A DNA stretch of 16,097 nucleotides from Solobacterium sp. (GTDB lineage: Bacteria; Bacillota_I; Bacilli_A; Erysipelotrichales; Erysipelotrichaceae): contig JAFYGX010000104.1 in the NCBI GenBank assembly GCA_017543025.1, positions 1-16,097 of the forward strand. Direction: 5' to 3'. Made by a program: the position numbers and the translations under genes. How positions within the stretch are numbered: position 1 is the first letter of the stretch; the number at the start of each line of letters is the position of its first letter. Shown piece after piece: positions 7,016 through 15,028 of this stretch. The notes beneath the pieces were generated by a model that saw only the letters and a program-made list of their open reading frames with translations, did no database searches and was not told where the DNA came from.

Positions 7016-9253
7016 TTAATGTCTGTAGTAATTGATCAGACATCCGTCCGCAAGAATCTCTCGTTCTGTCGCTTCCAGATCGCCAAGCGATACTGCAAAC
7101 GGAAGCACGCATCCGTCCGGTTTGACGATCAGCGCCTTCACGGCAGTACCGTTCATCAGTGCTGTGCGGATGCCGGGGAGATATACCCAGTCATTTTTTT
7201 CGAGCTTCGCTTCCTCTTCTGTTACAAACGGCAGGATTCCCCAGTTGATCAGATTGGAGCGATACCGCTTGGTCGCATATTCATTTGCGAAATTCGCTGC
7301 ACCGCCAAGCACCCGCTGACAGGACGCTGCCTGTTCCCGCGCGCTTCCGTCTCCCGGTTTGCAGGCGAAGATCGAAGACCCGATATTTGTATCTGCGAGT
7401 GAAATCACAGTTCCGTCTGCCGCAAGCGCATCTGCCACCCGCTTAAGCTCCGCATCGATTTCCCCGCTGAGCCGTTTCTGATTGATTGCCTGCACGGCTT
7501 TTGCGGCAGGAACATAGTCCGGATCTTTTCTGGACAGCGTAAACTCCGCAAGCCGCAGCGGATTGGAACGGAAGCTGGACGTTTCTCCGCTGGGGATCAG
7601 TTCATCTGTCGTAGTAACCGGATCAGTGATGTAAGATACATTCCGGACCAGAAGATTCTCACTGAGGGCCGGCTGCTGCGGCCAGTCCTTGATATTCGGC
7701 CCGAATCGCAGCTCTGTTTCGCTCTCCGCGCGGTTTCTTCCGTCATATACCCGTTTTGCATAGATGTTTTCATCAAAGCCCGCAGGCCTGATCTTCACCG
7801 GCTGTTTCACCACTTCATCTGCTGCCGTAAGAATGCCGTGATTCATCGCCGTTGCGGCAATGGAACGCGCATCCATCAGAGCGACTGCGGCAATCTGTCC
7901 TTCCGTCGGCTTGGAACCTTCCCGGTTCGGGAAATTCCGTGTGCTGTGACGGATTGAAAACTCTCCGTTTGCCGGGGTATCACCGGCGCCGAAACACGGC
8001 CCGCAGAAAGCTTCACGGATGATTGCCCCGCTTGTGATAAGATCGCTTACCGCCCCGTTGCGCACGAGTTCCTTATATACCGGCATACTGTCCGGATAGA
8101 TGCTGAGGCGGAATTCTTCGTTGCCGCAGTCCTTTCCGTTCAGGATTTCAGCTGCCGCCATGACATTTTCATAGATGCCGCCGGAACATCCGGCAATCAC
8201 GCCCTGGTCGACATGAATGTTGCCGTTTTTGTCTACTTTGGACAGGAGATCCATTGTCACCGCTCCGCCAAGCTGCTGATTGGAACGCTCCTGTGCTTCC
8301 CGCAGAATCCTCACAGGGTCCTGTTTGAGCTCCCGGATCGGCAGCGCATAGCTCGGATGCATCGGAAGCGCGATCATGCATTCGATCTCAGACAGATCAA
8401 GATAGATGCATGCGTCATAGTACGCCCCGTCTTCCGGCTTCATCTCGCTGTACGCAGACTCCCGCTGGTGTGCGGAATAGTACTGCCGCGTGACGTCATC
8501 GGTCTCCCAGACAGAAGACCAGCAGGTCGTTTCTGTTGTCATGACATCGATGCCGTTTCGCTCATCCTGGCTCAGTGCATGTACACCCGGACCGGCAAAT
8601 TCCATCACTTTGTTCTTCACAAATCCGGACGCATAGGTTGCCGAAACCAGAGCGAGTGCGACATCATGCGGCCCGACTCCCGGCCGCAGTGACCCGGTCA
8701 CATATACCAGCACGACTTCCGGCCGCTTCATATCATAGGTACGCTGAACAAGCTGCTTTGCAAGTTCACCGCCGCCTTCCCCGACACCCATCGTGCCAAG
8801 GGCGCCATAGCGGGTATGCGAATCGCTTCCGAGAATCATCCTGCCGACGCCGCTCATCATTTCCCGGTTATAGCTGTGAATGACAGCCATACATGGCGGC
8901 ACATAAACGCCGCCGTATTTTTTTGCGGCAGAGAGCGCAAACTGATGATCATCTTCATTGATCGTTCCGCCGACGGCACACAGCGTATTGTGGCAGTTTG
9001 TCAGCACATAGGGCATCGGAAACTGTTCCATTCCGGATGCCCGGGCAGTCTGGATAATTCCGACATAGGTAATATCATGACTGGTGAGGGAATCATATGT
9101 GATGTGAAGAATGTCCGGATCCGTGTGATTATCATGCGCATCCAGAATCCGGTACGCCATCGTCTTCGTTCTTCCTTCTTCCTTCGTAATTCCGCTTACA
9201 AACTCAGCAGGTGCACCTCCAAAGTAAAATACACCTTTGTCTTTCAGTCTCAT
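7016..9253 (-). CDS. Aconitase-family hydratase
   Basis: This 745-residue [4Fe-4S] dehydratase of the aconitase superfamily is of the type usually annotated 'hydratase' in anaerobic Bacillota (similar in size to E. coli YbhJ). Visible motifs are GSDSHTRYGALGTMGVGEGG (142-161), the first cluster Cys in GVIAGCSGG (Cys356), the second and third in CGPCFGAG (Cys417, Cys420), and a C-terminal swivelling domain with NIGSS (623-627) and RSNLINWGI (665-673). The open frame extends 19 codons further, but ATG 9253 has GGAGGAAG 6 bases upstream and is preferred. It is divergent from citrate synthase 185 bases away, so conversion of citrate to isocitrate for glutamate synthesis is the likely job. A different hydroxy-acid substrate cannot be excluded, because the first cluster motif GCSGG differs from the classical SCTN. 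Confidence 0.92.
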   Translation of the reverse strand: MRLKDKGVFYFGGAPAEFVSGITKEEGRTKTMAYRILDAHDNHTDPDILHITYDSLTSHDITYVGIIQTARASGMEQFPMPYVLTNCHNTLCAVGGTINEDDHQFALSAAKKYGGVYVPPCMAVIHSYNREMMSGVGRMILGSDSHTRYGALGTMGVGEGGGELAKQLVQRTYDMKRPEVVLVYVTGSLRPGVGPHDVALALVSATYASGFVKNKVMEFAGPGVHALSQDERNGIDVMTTETTCWSSVWETDDVTRQYYSAHQRESAYSEMKPEDGAYYDACIYLDLSEIECMIALPMHPSYALPIRELKQDPVRILREAQERSNQQLGGAVTMDLLSKVDKNGNIHVDQGVIAGCSGGIYENVMAAAEILNGKDCGNEEFRLSIYPDSMPVYKELVRNGAVSDLITSGAIIREAFCGPCFGAGDTPANGEFSIRHSTRNFPNREGSKPTEGQIAAVALMDARSIAATAMNHGILTAADEVVKQPVKIRPAGFDENIYAKRVYDGRNRAESETELRFGPNIKDWPQQPALSENLLVRNVSYITDPVTTTDELIPSGETSSFRSNPLRLAEFTLSRKDPDYVPAAKAVQAINQKRLSGEIDAELKRVADALAADGTVISLADTNIGSSIFACKPGDGSAREQAASCQRVLGGAANFANEYATKRYRSNLINWGILPFVTEEEAKLEKNDWVYLPGIRTALMNGTAVKALIVKPDGCVLPFAVSLGDLEATEREILADGCLINYYRH

Positions 9254-9380
9254 GAACGACTTCCTCCTGCCGTTCATTTTACAGGTTTTAACCCGCTTCC
9301 GCGCAGGCAATCAATCATTCGTCATCCGATCGTATGATTATGTTTCAGAAAATCAGCGTTCCTCTGTTTTCAGATATCCG

Positions 9381-9408
9381 TTCACATACCGGAATTTCCA
9401 TCTATAAT
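9381..9408 (+). promoter_or_regulatory. Promoter of citrate synthase
   Basis: TTCACA (one mismatch to TTGACA), a 16-base spacer and a perfect TATAAT lie 30 bases before the start codon. Predicted transcription begins near 9415. The leader is about 24 bases with an AAGGAGG site. Confidence 0.8.
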
Positions 9409-9438
9409 TGGGGAATACTCAATAAGGAGGATCAGGCT

Positions 9439-10815
9439 ATGAATGAAATCTATCCTGGTGTAAAGAATCTGGAACCGCAGGATATCAGGCTGCTCTGCGA
9501 AGCCTTTCACCGCAACAATACAATTGATGTCGAAACATGCGAGCGTCTTGGTGTAAAACGGGGTCTGAGAAATCCCGACGGAACCGGCGTTCTGGCAGGA
9601 CTGACCAATATCTGTGACGTAATCGGCTATCAGCGCAGAGAAGACGGATCAATCCACCCGATTCCCGGAAAACTCATTTACCGCGGAATCGATCTGGAAA
9701 CGATTGTCGAAGAAGGCATGAAAAAAGATCGCTTCATGTTTGAAGAAGTCGTCTGGCTCCTTCTGTTCGGCGATCTTCCTTCCGAAGAACACCTGAAGCG
9801 GTTCTGCGAGATCATCGACTCGCACCGCGAACTCCCGCAGGGATTTCCGGAAACCATGATCATGAGCGCTCCGAGCCCGAATGTAATGAACAAGATCGCC
9901 CGTGCGGTACTTGCCATGTACAGCTACGATGACCGGGCAGAAGACACTTCCCTCGAGAACATCATCCGGCAGTCAGTCAATCTGATTGCGGAGCTGCCGA
10001 CCATGATGATCTATTCCTATCTTGCAAAGTCTCATGTGTATGACCATGGCTCGCTCTACTTCCATTATCCGATTCCCGGGCTTTCCACCGCCGAGCATGT
10101 CCTTTCACTCTACCGTTCCGATCAGCACTACACGCATGCCGAAGCCAAGCTGCTTGATCTCTGCATGGTTGTACATGCGGACCATGGCGGCGGCAACTGC
10201 TCCACCTTTGCCGACCGCGTGCTCTCTTCTTCCGGCACCGATACCTACAGTGCGATTTCCGCGGCAGTCGGCTGTCTGAAAGGCCCGAAACACGGCGGCG
10301 CAAACCTGAAGGTCATGCATCAGCTCGACTACATTCTCAGCTCAGTAAACGACCCTTCCGATGAATCAGAGCTCTACGAATTTCTGAAAAAAATTATCCG
10401 AAAGGAAGCCGGAGACGGAAGCGGACTGATCTACGGGATCGGCCATGCGGTCTATACGGTTTCCGACCCGCGCGCACAGCTTCTGAAGAAATATTCAAAA
10501 GAGCTTGCGTATGAAAAAGGATTTGCAGTGCAGTGGAATACCCTCTGTCTGATTGAGAAACTGGCGCCTGCCGCATTCAAGGAAGTGAAAGGCCAGACAA
10601 AACAGGTATGTGCCAACGTTGACCTGTTCTCCTGTCTGATTTACCGGATGCTCGGAATCGGCGAAGACATCTTCACTCCGCTCTTTGCGATTGCCCGCTG
10701 TCCCGGATGGTGTGCGCACCGGATGGAGGAAGTGGAATTCGCCAACCGGATCATCCGCCCTGCCTACCGGTATGTCGGCAGCGATCAGGACTACGTGCCG
10801 CTGGAAAACCGCTGA
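9439..10815 (+). CDS. gltA: Citrate synthase (citrate/2-methylcitrate synthase family)
   Basis: The 458-residue enzyme condenses acetyl-CoA with oxaloacetate to citrate in the cytosol. Active-site regions visible are HADHGGG (His246/His249), GPKHGGAN (His285), GIGHAVYTVSDPRA (His336), NVDLFS (catalytic Asp395) and GWCAHR (Arg428). The 'GLTNICDV...GKLIYRGIDLE' N-terminal region is typical of the longer anaerobe-type citrate synthases. An upstream in-frame ATG at 9334 is rejected: the -10 box lies inside that extension and AAGGAGG sits 8 bases before ATG 9439. It is divergent from the hydratase, the next enzyme in the path. No terminator lies between its stop and the trpS leader 36 bases on, so its transcript probably enters the T-box. 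Confidence 0.96.
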   Translation: MNEIYPGVKNLEPQDIRLLCEAFHRNNTIDVETCERLGVKRGLRNPDGTGVLAGLTNICDVIGYQRREDGSIHPIPGKLIYRGIDLETIVEEGMKKDRFMFEEVVWLLLFGDLPSEEHLKRFCEIIDSHRELPQGFPETMIMSAPSPNVMNKIARAVLAMYSYDDRAEDTSLENIIRQSVNLIAELPTMMIYSYLAKSHVYDHGSLYFHYPIPGLSTAEHVLSLYRSDQHYTHAEAKLLDLCMVVHADHGGGNCSTFADRVLSSSGTDTYSAISAAVGCLKGPKHGGANLKVMHQLDYILSSVNDPSDESELYEFLKKIIRKEAGDGSGLIYGIGHAVYTVSDPRAQLLKKYSKELAYEKGFAVQWNTLCLIEKLAPAAFKEVKGQTKQVCANVDLFSCLIYRMLGIGEDIFTPLFAIARCPGWCAHRMEEVEFANRIIRPAYRYVGSDQDYVPLENR

Positions 10816-10823
10816 GCTCCCTT

Positions 10824-10835
10824 TCCGTTAACGGA
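10824..10835. repeat. 12-base perfect palindrome over the trpS -35 region
   Basis: TCCGTTAACGGA is its own reverse complement. It begins 9 bases after the gltA stop and covers the -35 hexamer of the trpS leader promoter, so it could be an operator. No T-run follows, so it is not a terminator. Confidence 0.35.
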
Positions 10836-10856
10836 CCGCATCATTTGTGCTAGAAT
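10828..10856 (+). promoter_or_regulatory. Promoter of the trpS T-box leader
   Basis: TTAACG (-35, four of six matches), a 17-base spacer and an extended -10, TGC-TAGAAT. Transcription would start around 10863, just before T-box stem I. Confidence 0.65.
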
Positions 10857-10861
10857 GATGG

Positions 10862-11082
10862 TGCGTTGAACGGATGCGGACATATACACAGCAATCCGTC
10901 TTCTTAAAAGAGAGGCAGATCAGGTGAAAGCTGCCAGGAGACGACGTATATGGTGGAATCCCGGAGCATCTTCCGGATGGAAGCGGCGAACACCGTTATC
11001 TCATAAAGGTGATTCAGTGTGCGCTGAATAATCCGGGTGGTACCGCGCAGATGTCAATGCGTCCCGTCGGGGACGCTTTTTT
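10862..11082 (+). promoter_or_regulatory. T-box riboswitch (tRNA-Trp sensing) upstream of trpS
   Basis: T-box leaders read the charging state of a tRNA and let transcription proceed when it is uncharged. The conserved T-box sequence GGGTGGTACCGCG is at 11035-11047. Stem I elements are an AGAGAGG motif (10910-10916), an AGGTGAAAG distal loop closed by GGCAG/CTGCC, and a CATATAC/GTATATG helix (10881-10887 with 10946-10952). The specifier codon is best placed at TGG 10954-10956, followed by A, in the loop just below that helix; an overlapping earlier TGG at 10951-10953 is the alternative. Both encode Trp, matching the downstream gene. A CCGGA/TCCGG hairpin follows. The leader ends with a terminator that competes with the antiterminator. 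Confidence 0.95.
11059..11082 (+). terminator. Conditional terminator of the trpS T-box
   Basis: GCGTCCC and GGGACGC pair around a 4-base loop and are followed by six T. It should form when tRNA-Trp is charged and be disrupted by the antiterminator that includes GGGTGGTACCGCG. Confidence 0.92.
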
Positions 11083-11104
11083 ATGATCTGAAGGAGAAAA
11101 CTGA

Positions 11105-12097
11105 ATGAAGAAACGTATGTTAAGCGGCATTAAGCCGACCGGCCAGATGCATCTCGGCAATTACATCGGTGCTCTGAGCCGGTTCGTTGCCTACCAGGAC
11201 GAATATGAGATGATCGCCTTTATCGCCAATCTGCACTGCATTACGGTACCACAGGACCCGACTGAACTGCAGAAGAACCTGCGGGACTGCGTCGCCCTGT
11301 ATCTTGCCTGCGGTCTTGACCCGGACAAGTCGACAATCTTTCTGCAGACGGATGTCCAGGAGCACGCCCAGCTTGGCTATATCATGTGCTGTCATACCTA
11401 TATGGGGGAACTGAACCGGATGACGCAGTTCAAGGACAAACAGGCCCATGGCGAGAAAAACCTTTCCGGCGGCCTCTATACCTACCCTGCTCTGATGGCG
11501 GCCGATATTCTGATCTATGACCCGGACTATGTACCGGTCGGAGAAGATCAGAAACAGCATGTCGAACTGACGCGCGATGTCGCCATCCGGATGAACAACC
11601 GTTACGGAGAACTGTTCAAAATACCTGAACCGCTCGTACCGAAGGTCGGCGCCCGCATCATGAGCCTCAGCGACCCGGAAAAAAAGATGTCAAAATCCGA
11701 TGAAACCAACAAAGGATGCATCTACCTGCTGGATGATCTCAAAACTGCCCGCAAGAAGATCATGAGTGCAAAAACCGATTCGCTCGGCATCATTCACTAT
11801 GATCCGGAAACTCAGCCAGGTGTCGCAAACCTCATGCAGATACTGTCAAGTCTGTCGAATAACCGTCCGATGGCGGATATCGAAGCAGAATTTGCCGGCA
11901 GGGGTTACGGTGATTTCAAACGCGCCGTCGCAGATCGTGTCTGCGCGGAACTTGAAACCATTCAGGCACGCTACAACGAAATCATCACATCGGATATGAT
12001 TGAGAATGTTCTGAAACAGGGCGCGGAAAAAGCCCGTTTGATGGCAAAGCCGAAACTCGAAACAGTTCAGCGTGCGATCGGAATGGAGATCATCTGA
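11105..12097 (+). CDS. trpS: Tryptophanyl-tRNA synthetase
   Basis: This 330-residue class I aminoacyl-tRNA synthetase charges tRNA-Trp in the cytosol. It has the HIGH-type motif as PTGQMHLGNY (11-20) and the KMSKS loop as KKMSKSD (193-199). The substrate-binding run GEDQKQHVELTRD (146-158) and the MAADILIYDPDYVPVG segment are also typical of TrpS. The length is standard for Bacillota. AAGGAG lies 8 bases before the ATG. The gene sits directly behind the Trp T-box and is followed by its own terminator, so it is expressed as a single gene, with possible readthrough from gltA. Confidence 0.98.
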   Translation: MKKRMLSGIKPTGQMHLGNYIGALSRFVAYQDEYEMIAFIANLHCITVPQDPTELQKNLRDCVALYLACGLDPDKSTIFLQTDVQEHAQLGYIMCCHTYMGELNRMTQFKDKQAHGEKNLSGGLYTYPALMAADILIYDPDYVPVGEDQKQHVELTRDVAIRMNNRYGELFKIPEPLVPKVGARIMSLSDPEKKMSKSDETNKGCIYLLDDLKTARKKIMSAKTDSLGIIHYDPETQPGVANLMQILSSLSNNRPMADIEAEFAGRGYGDFKRAVADRVCAELETIQARYNEIITSDMIENVLKQGAEKARLMAKPKLETVQRAIGMEII

Positions 12098-12120
12098 GCA
12101 GCTTTTCAGAACCGGTAACG

Positions 12121-12148
12121 GAAGAGACGCACTGTCTCTTCTTTTTTT
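12121..12148 (+). terminator. Intrinsic terminator of trpS
   Basis: GAAGAGAC and GTCTCTTC pair perfectly around GCACT and are followed by seven T. It lies 23 bases after the trpS stop. Confidence 0.95.
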
Positions 12149-12310
12149 CTGCATCCATCTGAAACAGCTCTGTTCGTTTTGTCCCCCGCTCGAATCATAC
12201 CTGCTCTGCCCCTGTGATTATTCCCGGAAACAGACGCTGTTCATGAAGAACTTTCCATGCAGAACATCCGATTCTTCAGATTCTCAGCAGCCCTCTGTAT
12301 CCGCAGATTT
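12149..12310. other. Intergenic stretch before the gdhA control region, nothing recognised
   Basis: The trpS-gdhA gap is 315 bases. Apart from the trpS terminator on its left and the repeats and promoter on its right, I see no gene, strong hairpin or known RNA motif in this part. The plus-strand frame crossing it has no ribosome binding site and lacks protein-like composition. Confidence 0.5.
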
Positions 12311-12363
12311 TGTACACATGGACGAATGTAAACATTTTCATGAAAAAACTGTAGAACATTTCA
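12311..12363 (+). promoter_or_regulatory. Three TGTA(n)ACAT repeats upstream of the gdhA promoter
   Basis: TGTACACAT (12311-12319), TGTAAACAT (12327-12335) and TGTAGAACAT (12350-12359) repeat in the same orientation. The last two extend to TGTA(G)AACATTT(T)CA with a 23-base offset, about two helical turns. They end 11 bases before the -10 and cover the -35 position, so they could be binding sites for a regulator. They do not fit the GlnR/TnrA pattern TGTNA-N7-TNACA. Confidence 0.4.
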
Positions 12364-12373
12364 GAAATGGGTT

Positions 12374-12379
12374 TATAAT
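12374..12379 (+). promoter_or_regulatory. -10 box of gdhA
   Basis: A perfect TATAAT lies 33 bases before the gdhA ATG. The -35 position (GTAGAA) is poor, suggesting dependence on an activator or on the overlapping repeats. Confidence 0.65.
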
Positions 12380-12412
12380 TTTCAACGAAGTTAACGGAAA
12401 GGGAAAAAGAAT

Positions 12413-13759
12413 ATGAGTGACTATGTAGATCGCGTCATCGCAGCAACAAAGGAAAAGAACGCACAGGAACCTGAATTTCTTCAGACGGTAGAGGAAGTAC
12501 TCTCTTCCCTGAAACCGGTCATCGAACAGCACCCGGAATATGAAAAGGCAGCGCTTCTCGAACGTATGGTTGAGCCGGAACGTGTCATTGAATTCCGTGT
12601 TACCTGGGTTGACGATGAAGGCAAAACACAGGTCAACCGCGGTTACCGCGTTCAGTTCAACGGAGCGATCGGTCCGTACAAAGGCGGCCTTCGTTTCCAT
12701 AAGAGCGTTACGCTCGGCATGCTGAAATTCCTCGGCTTTGAACAGACATTCAAAAACAGCCTCACCACTCTGCCGATCGGCGGCGGAAAAGGCGGCTCGG
12801 ATTTCGATCCTCACGGAAAGAGTGATGCGGAAGTCATGCGTTTCTGCCAGTCATTCATGACAGAACTTCAGCGTCACATCGGGCCGGATACTGACGTGCC
12901 TGCAGGTGATATCGGTGTCGGCGGAAGAGAAATCGGCTATCTGTTCGGTCAGTACCGCAGAATCCGCGATTCCTTCGATAACGGCGTACTTACCGGAAAA
13001 GGCCTAACCTACGGCGGAAGTCTGATCCGTCCGGAAGCGACCGGCTTTGGCGGCATTTACTATGCACAGCAGGTATTTGCTCATGAAAACGATACGATTA
13101 AGGGAAAGACATTCGTTCTCTCCGGTTACGGCAATGTTACCTGGGGCGCAGCGACAAAGATCACAGAACTCGGCGGAAAAGTCGTCACCATCTCCGGTCA
13201 TAACGGATATGTCTATGATCCGGACGGAATCTGCACAAAGGAAAAGCTCGACTACCTGCTCGAGATCCGCGCCAGCCGCAACGCAAACGTAAAGATGTAT
13301 GCGGATAAGTTCGGTCTGGAATTCCACGAAGGCGAAAAACCGTGGGGCGTTAAAGGTGATGTCTATATCCCCTGCGCAACCCAGAATGAAGTCGGTATGG
13401 AAGAAGCGAAGAAGATTGTCGCAAACGGCGCAAAGTATTACTTCGAGCTCTCCAACATGCCTACCAGCAACGAAGCGGTTGCTTACCTGCAGGAAAACGG
13501 CGTGATCGTCGCTCCGGCAAAAGCAGTGAACGCAGGCGGTGTTGCCGTATCTGCGCTTGAAATGTCCCAGAACAGCATGCGTTATGGCTGGAGTGCAGAA
13601 GAAGTGGATGAAAAGCTCAAAGGCATCATGAAGTCCATCCATGACAACAGCGCAAAAGCTGCCGAAGAATACGGCCTCGGCTACAATCTTGTGGCAGGTG
13701 CCAATATCGCAGGTTTCCTCAAAGTTGCAGAGGCAATGCTTGCACAGGGTCTGTTCTGA
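12413..13759 (+). CDS. gdhA: NADP-type glutamate dehydrogenase
   Basis: This 448-residue hexameric cytosolic enzyme catalyses 2-oxoglutarate + NH4+ + NAD(P)H to glutamate. The length and sequence match the short (about 450-residue) NADP-specific class. Substrate-site motifs are GPYKGGLRFH (Lys90), the EQTFKNSL region (Lys114), PIGGGKGGSDFDP with catalytic Lys126, and VPAGDIGVGGREIG (Asp166). The dinucleotide site is SGYGNVTWGAA (237-247), followed by a second strand ending TISGHNG, with no acidic residue at the ribose-contact position, consistent with NADP. GGAAAGGG lies 9 bases upstream of the ATG. It lies 1.6 kb from citrate synthase, whose path supplies 2-oxoglutarate. It ends in a shared bidirectional terminator. 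Confidence 0.97.
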   Translation: MSDYVDRVIAATKEKNAQEPEFLQTVEEVLSSLKPVIEQHPEYEKAALLERMVEPERVIEFRVTWVDDEGKTQVNRGYRVQFNGAIGPYKGGLRFHKSVTLGMLKFLGFEQTFKNSLTTLPIGGGKGGSDFDPHGKSDAEVMRFCQSFMTELQRHIGPDTDVPAGDIGVGGREIGYLFGQYRRIRDSFDNGVLTGKGLTYGGSLIRPEATGFGGIYYAQQVFAHENDTIKGKTFVLSGYGNVTWGAATKITELGGKVVTISGHNGYVYDPDGICTKEKLDYLLEIRASRNANVKMYADKFGLEFHEGEKPWGVKGDVYIPCATQNEVGMEEAKKIVANGAKYYFELSNMPTSNEAVAYLQENGVIVAPAKAVNAGGVAVSALEMSQNSMRYGWSAEEVDEKLKGIMKSIHDNSAKAAEEYGLGYNLVAGANIAGFLKVAEAMLAQGLF

Positions 13760-13798
13760 TCCCTGCCTCGGGATAGAACTTTCCTGGATGGAAACAAA

Positions 13799-13825
13799 GA
13801 ACTCCGGTGATGAGCCGGAGTTTTT
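13799..13825. terminator. Bidirectional terminator between gdhA and the 286-aa gene
   Basis: ACTCCGG and CCGGAGT pair around a 7-base loop. On the plus strand TTTTT follows; on the minus strand TTCTTTGTTT follows. It therefore serves gdhA and, about 110 bases beyond its stop, the convergent hypothetical gene. Confidence 0.9.
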
Positions 13826-13935
13826 CGTTATGGACCAATTTCTTTACTGCATCCGATCTGAAGCTCAGTTCTCCCTTAACTGCCATTCCTTTTCGCATGC
13901 CCGGGGATTTTTTATGTGTGTCCTCCGGTCTGTAT

Positions 13936-14796
13936 TCAGAGCGGAATCATGCCGTCTTTCTTTGGCGTATAACCTTTGTTGATAACAATCTGTCCGTCAT
14001 TCGTCGGCGACTTTTTCGCTTCCTGTTCCTGCAGTTTAAACCCAGTGCCAAGTCTCAGCCGATCCTGTATCTGAACTGCCAGCCAGTTTAACATCGTGGA
14101 ATAGCGGGCGAGCATTTTCTGTTTTTCCTTTTCTCCTCCCACATCAGTCACTCCTCCAAGATAGCGATTGGTGCCGACAGGAGCTATTTTTTTCTGATAA
14201 ATCACAAATCCTTCCGGAAAACAGTTTGAGGCAAGATAATATGCCAGCTGCTTGGTTCCGTAATTGTTCAGCGATGAATATCCCTGCTGGTTGTAATAAC
14301 AGGCAAACACTCCCTCGCTGGTATTGATTCTGACATCATCAAATCCAACTTCGATCGACTTTGTATCATGAGAAGAGATCGCATCAATGACAGAATCGAT
14401 CATGTCATTGTCGAACCTCTGATTGATGTCTTTGATCTCTTCTTCACCGGGAATCCAGAAATATCTGGAAGCTGACAGCAGTTCTGATTTTTCCCAGTTA
14501 AGCATGGATCTGACCAGCATGAATATACCGAAGATCACAATCAGAACAATTCCAATGACATGCCCGATATTGAAACCGGCCAAAAAATCATTGAATGTGA
14601 TCTTGCCGTACGTTTCTGCAATTCCGCCCAGGTGCTCAACTACCCCTTTCAGAACATCTTTCAGCATACCGACCATCAGAAAAAAACTTCCAAGACCAAT
14701 GATCAGACACATTGAACTCTTCTTATTGCATTTTTCTATTTTTTTCACAATATCAGCGTCTTCCGTGCGATGTATCTCTTCCCAGTTCCGGGCCAT
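13936..14796 (-). CDS. Two-span membrane protein of unknown function
   Basis: I do not recognise this 286-residue protein. It begins with a charged segment (WEEIHRTEDADIVKKIEK), then two hydrophobic spans at about 29-49 and 77-95, with a 27-residue loop between them. A soluble part of roughly 190 residues follows, containing a YNQQGYSSLNNYGTKQLAYYLASN stretch and a Lys-rich tail. The topology suggests a short outside loop and a large cytoplasmic C-terminal domain. The soluble part is reminiscent of DUF3137-like galanin-type regions, but that is only an impression. AAGGAGG lies 10 bases before the ATG. Base composition is AT-richer than the metabolic genes to the left. It is transcribed towards gdhA, and the next gene upstream on the same strand is the double-glycine peptide, about 230 bases away. 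Confidence 0.8.
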   Translation of the reverse strand: MARNWEEIHRTEDADIVKKIEKCNKKSSMCLIIGLGSFFLMVGMLKDVLKGVVEHLGGIAETYGKITFNDFLAGFNIGHVIGIVLIVIFGIFMLVRSMLNWEKSELLSASRYFWIPGEEEIKDINQRFDNDMIDSVIDAISSHDTKSIEVGFDDVRINTSEGVFACYYNQQGYSSLNNYGTKQLAYYLASNCFPEGFVIYQKKIAPVGTNRYLGGVTDVGGEKEKQKMLARYSTMLNWLAVQIQDRLRLGTGFKLQEQEAKKSPTNDGQIVINKGYTPKKDGMIPL

Positions 14797-15028
14797 ATTA
14801 CCATTTCCTCCTTCTCCTGAGCCAGTACACTGGCATTACCTGTCATCGTTATGATTCCTAACGGTTCTCAAGCTATACCCGTTTGAACAGCCTGCGATAC
14901 GCCGGTGTGAACTTCCCGGCAATTGAATAACCGGGGATTCCCGCGTTTTGTCCTGACGACAGATTTCAGAACTGAAATTCTCACCGGTCAGAATACGGCT
15001 CAATTCTTCATTCTGATGATATCGCGTT
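14797..15028. other. Intergenic stretch between the 286-aa gene and the peptide gene
   Basis: Aside from the ribosome binding site for the gene at 14796, I see no coding frame worth calling. A weak CCCGG/CCGGG inverted pair (minus strand, near 14919-14936) has no T-run. No clear promoter was found. Confidence 0.4.

Noticed and set aside
9254..9310. 19-codon N-terminal extension of the hydratase
   Set aside because: A strong GGAGGAAG sits inside it, placed exactly for ATG 9253.
9334..9438. Longer N-terminus for citrate synthase from ATG 9334
   Set aside because: The TTCACA/TATAAT promoter and the AAGGAGG site lie inside this stretch, and the family N-terminus begins at 9439.
13004..13642. 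212-codon antisense frame inside gdhA
   Set aside because: Shadow of a highly conserved gene; its Cys/His/Phe-rich composition is what antisense reading of gdhA would give.
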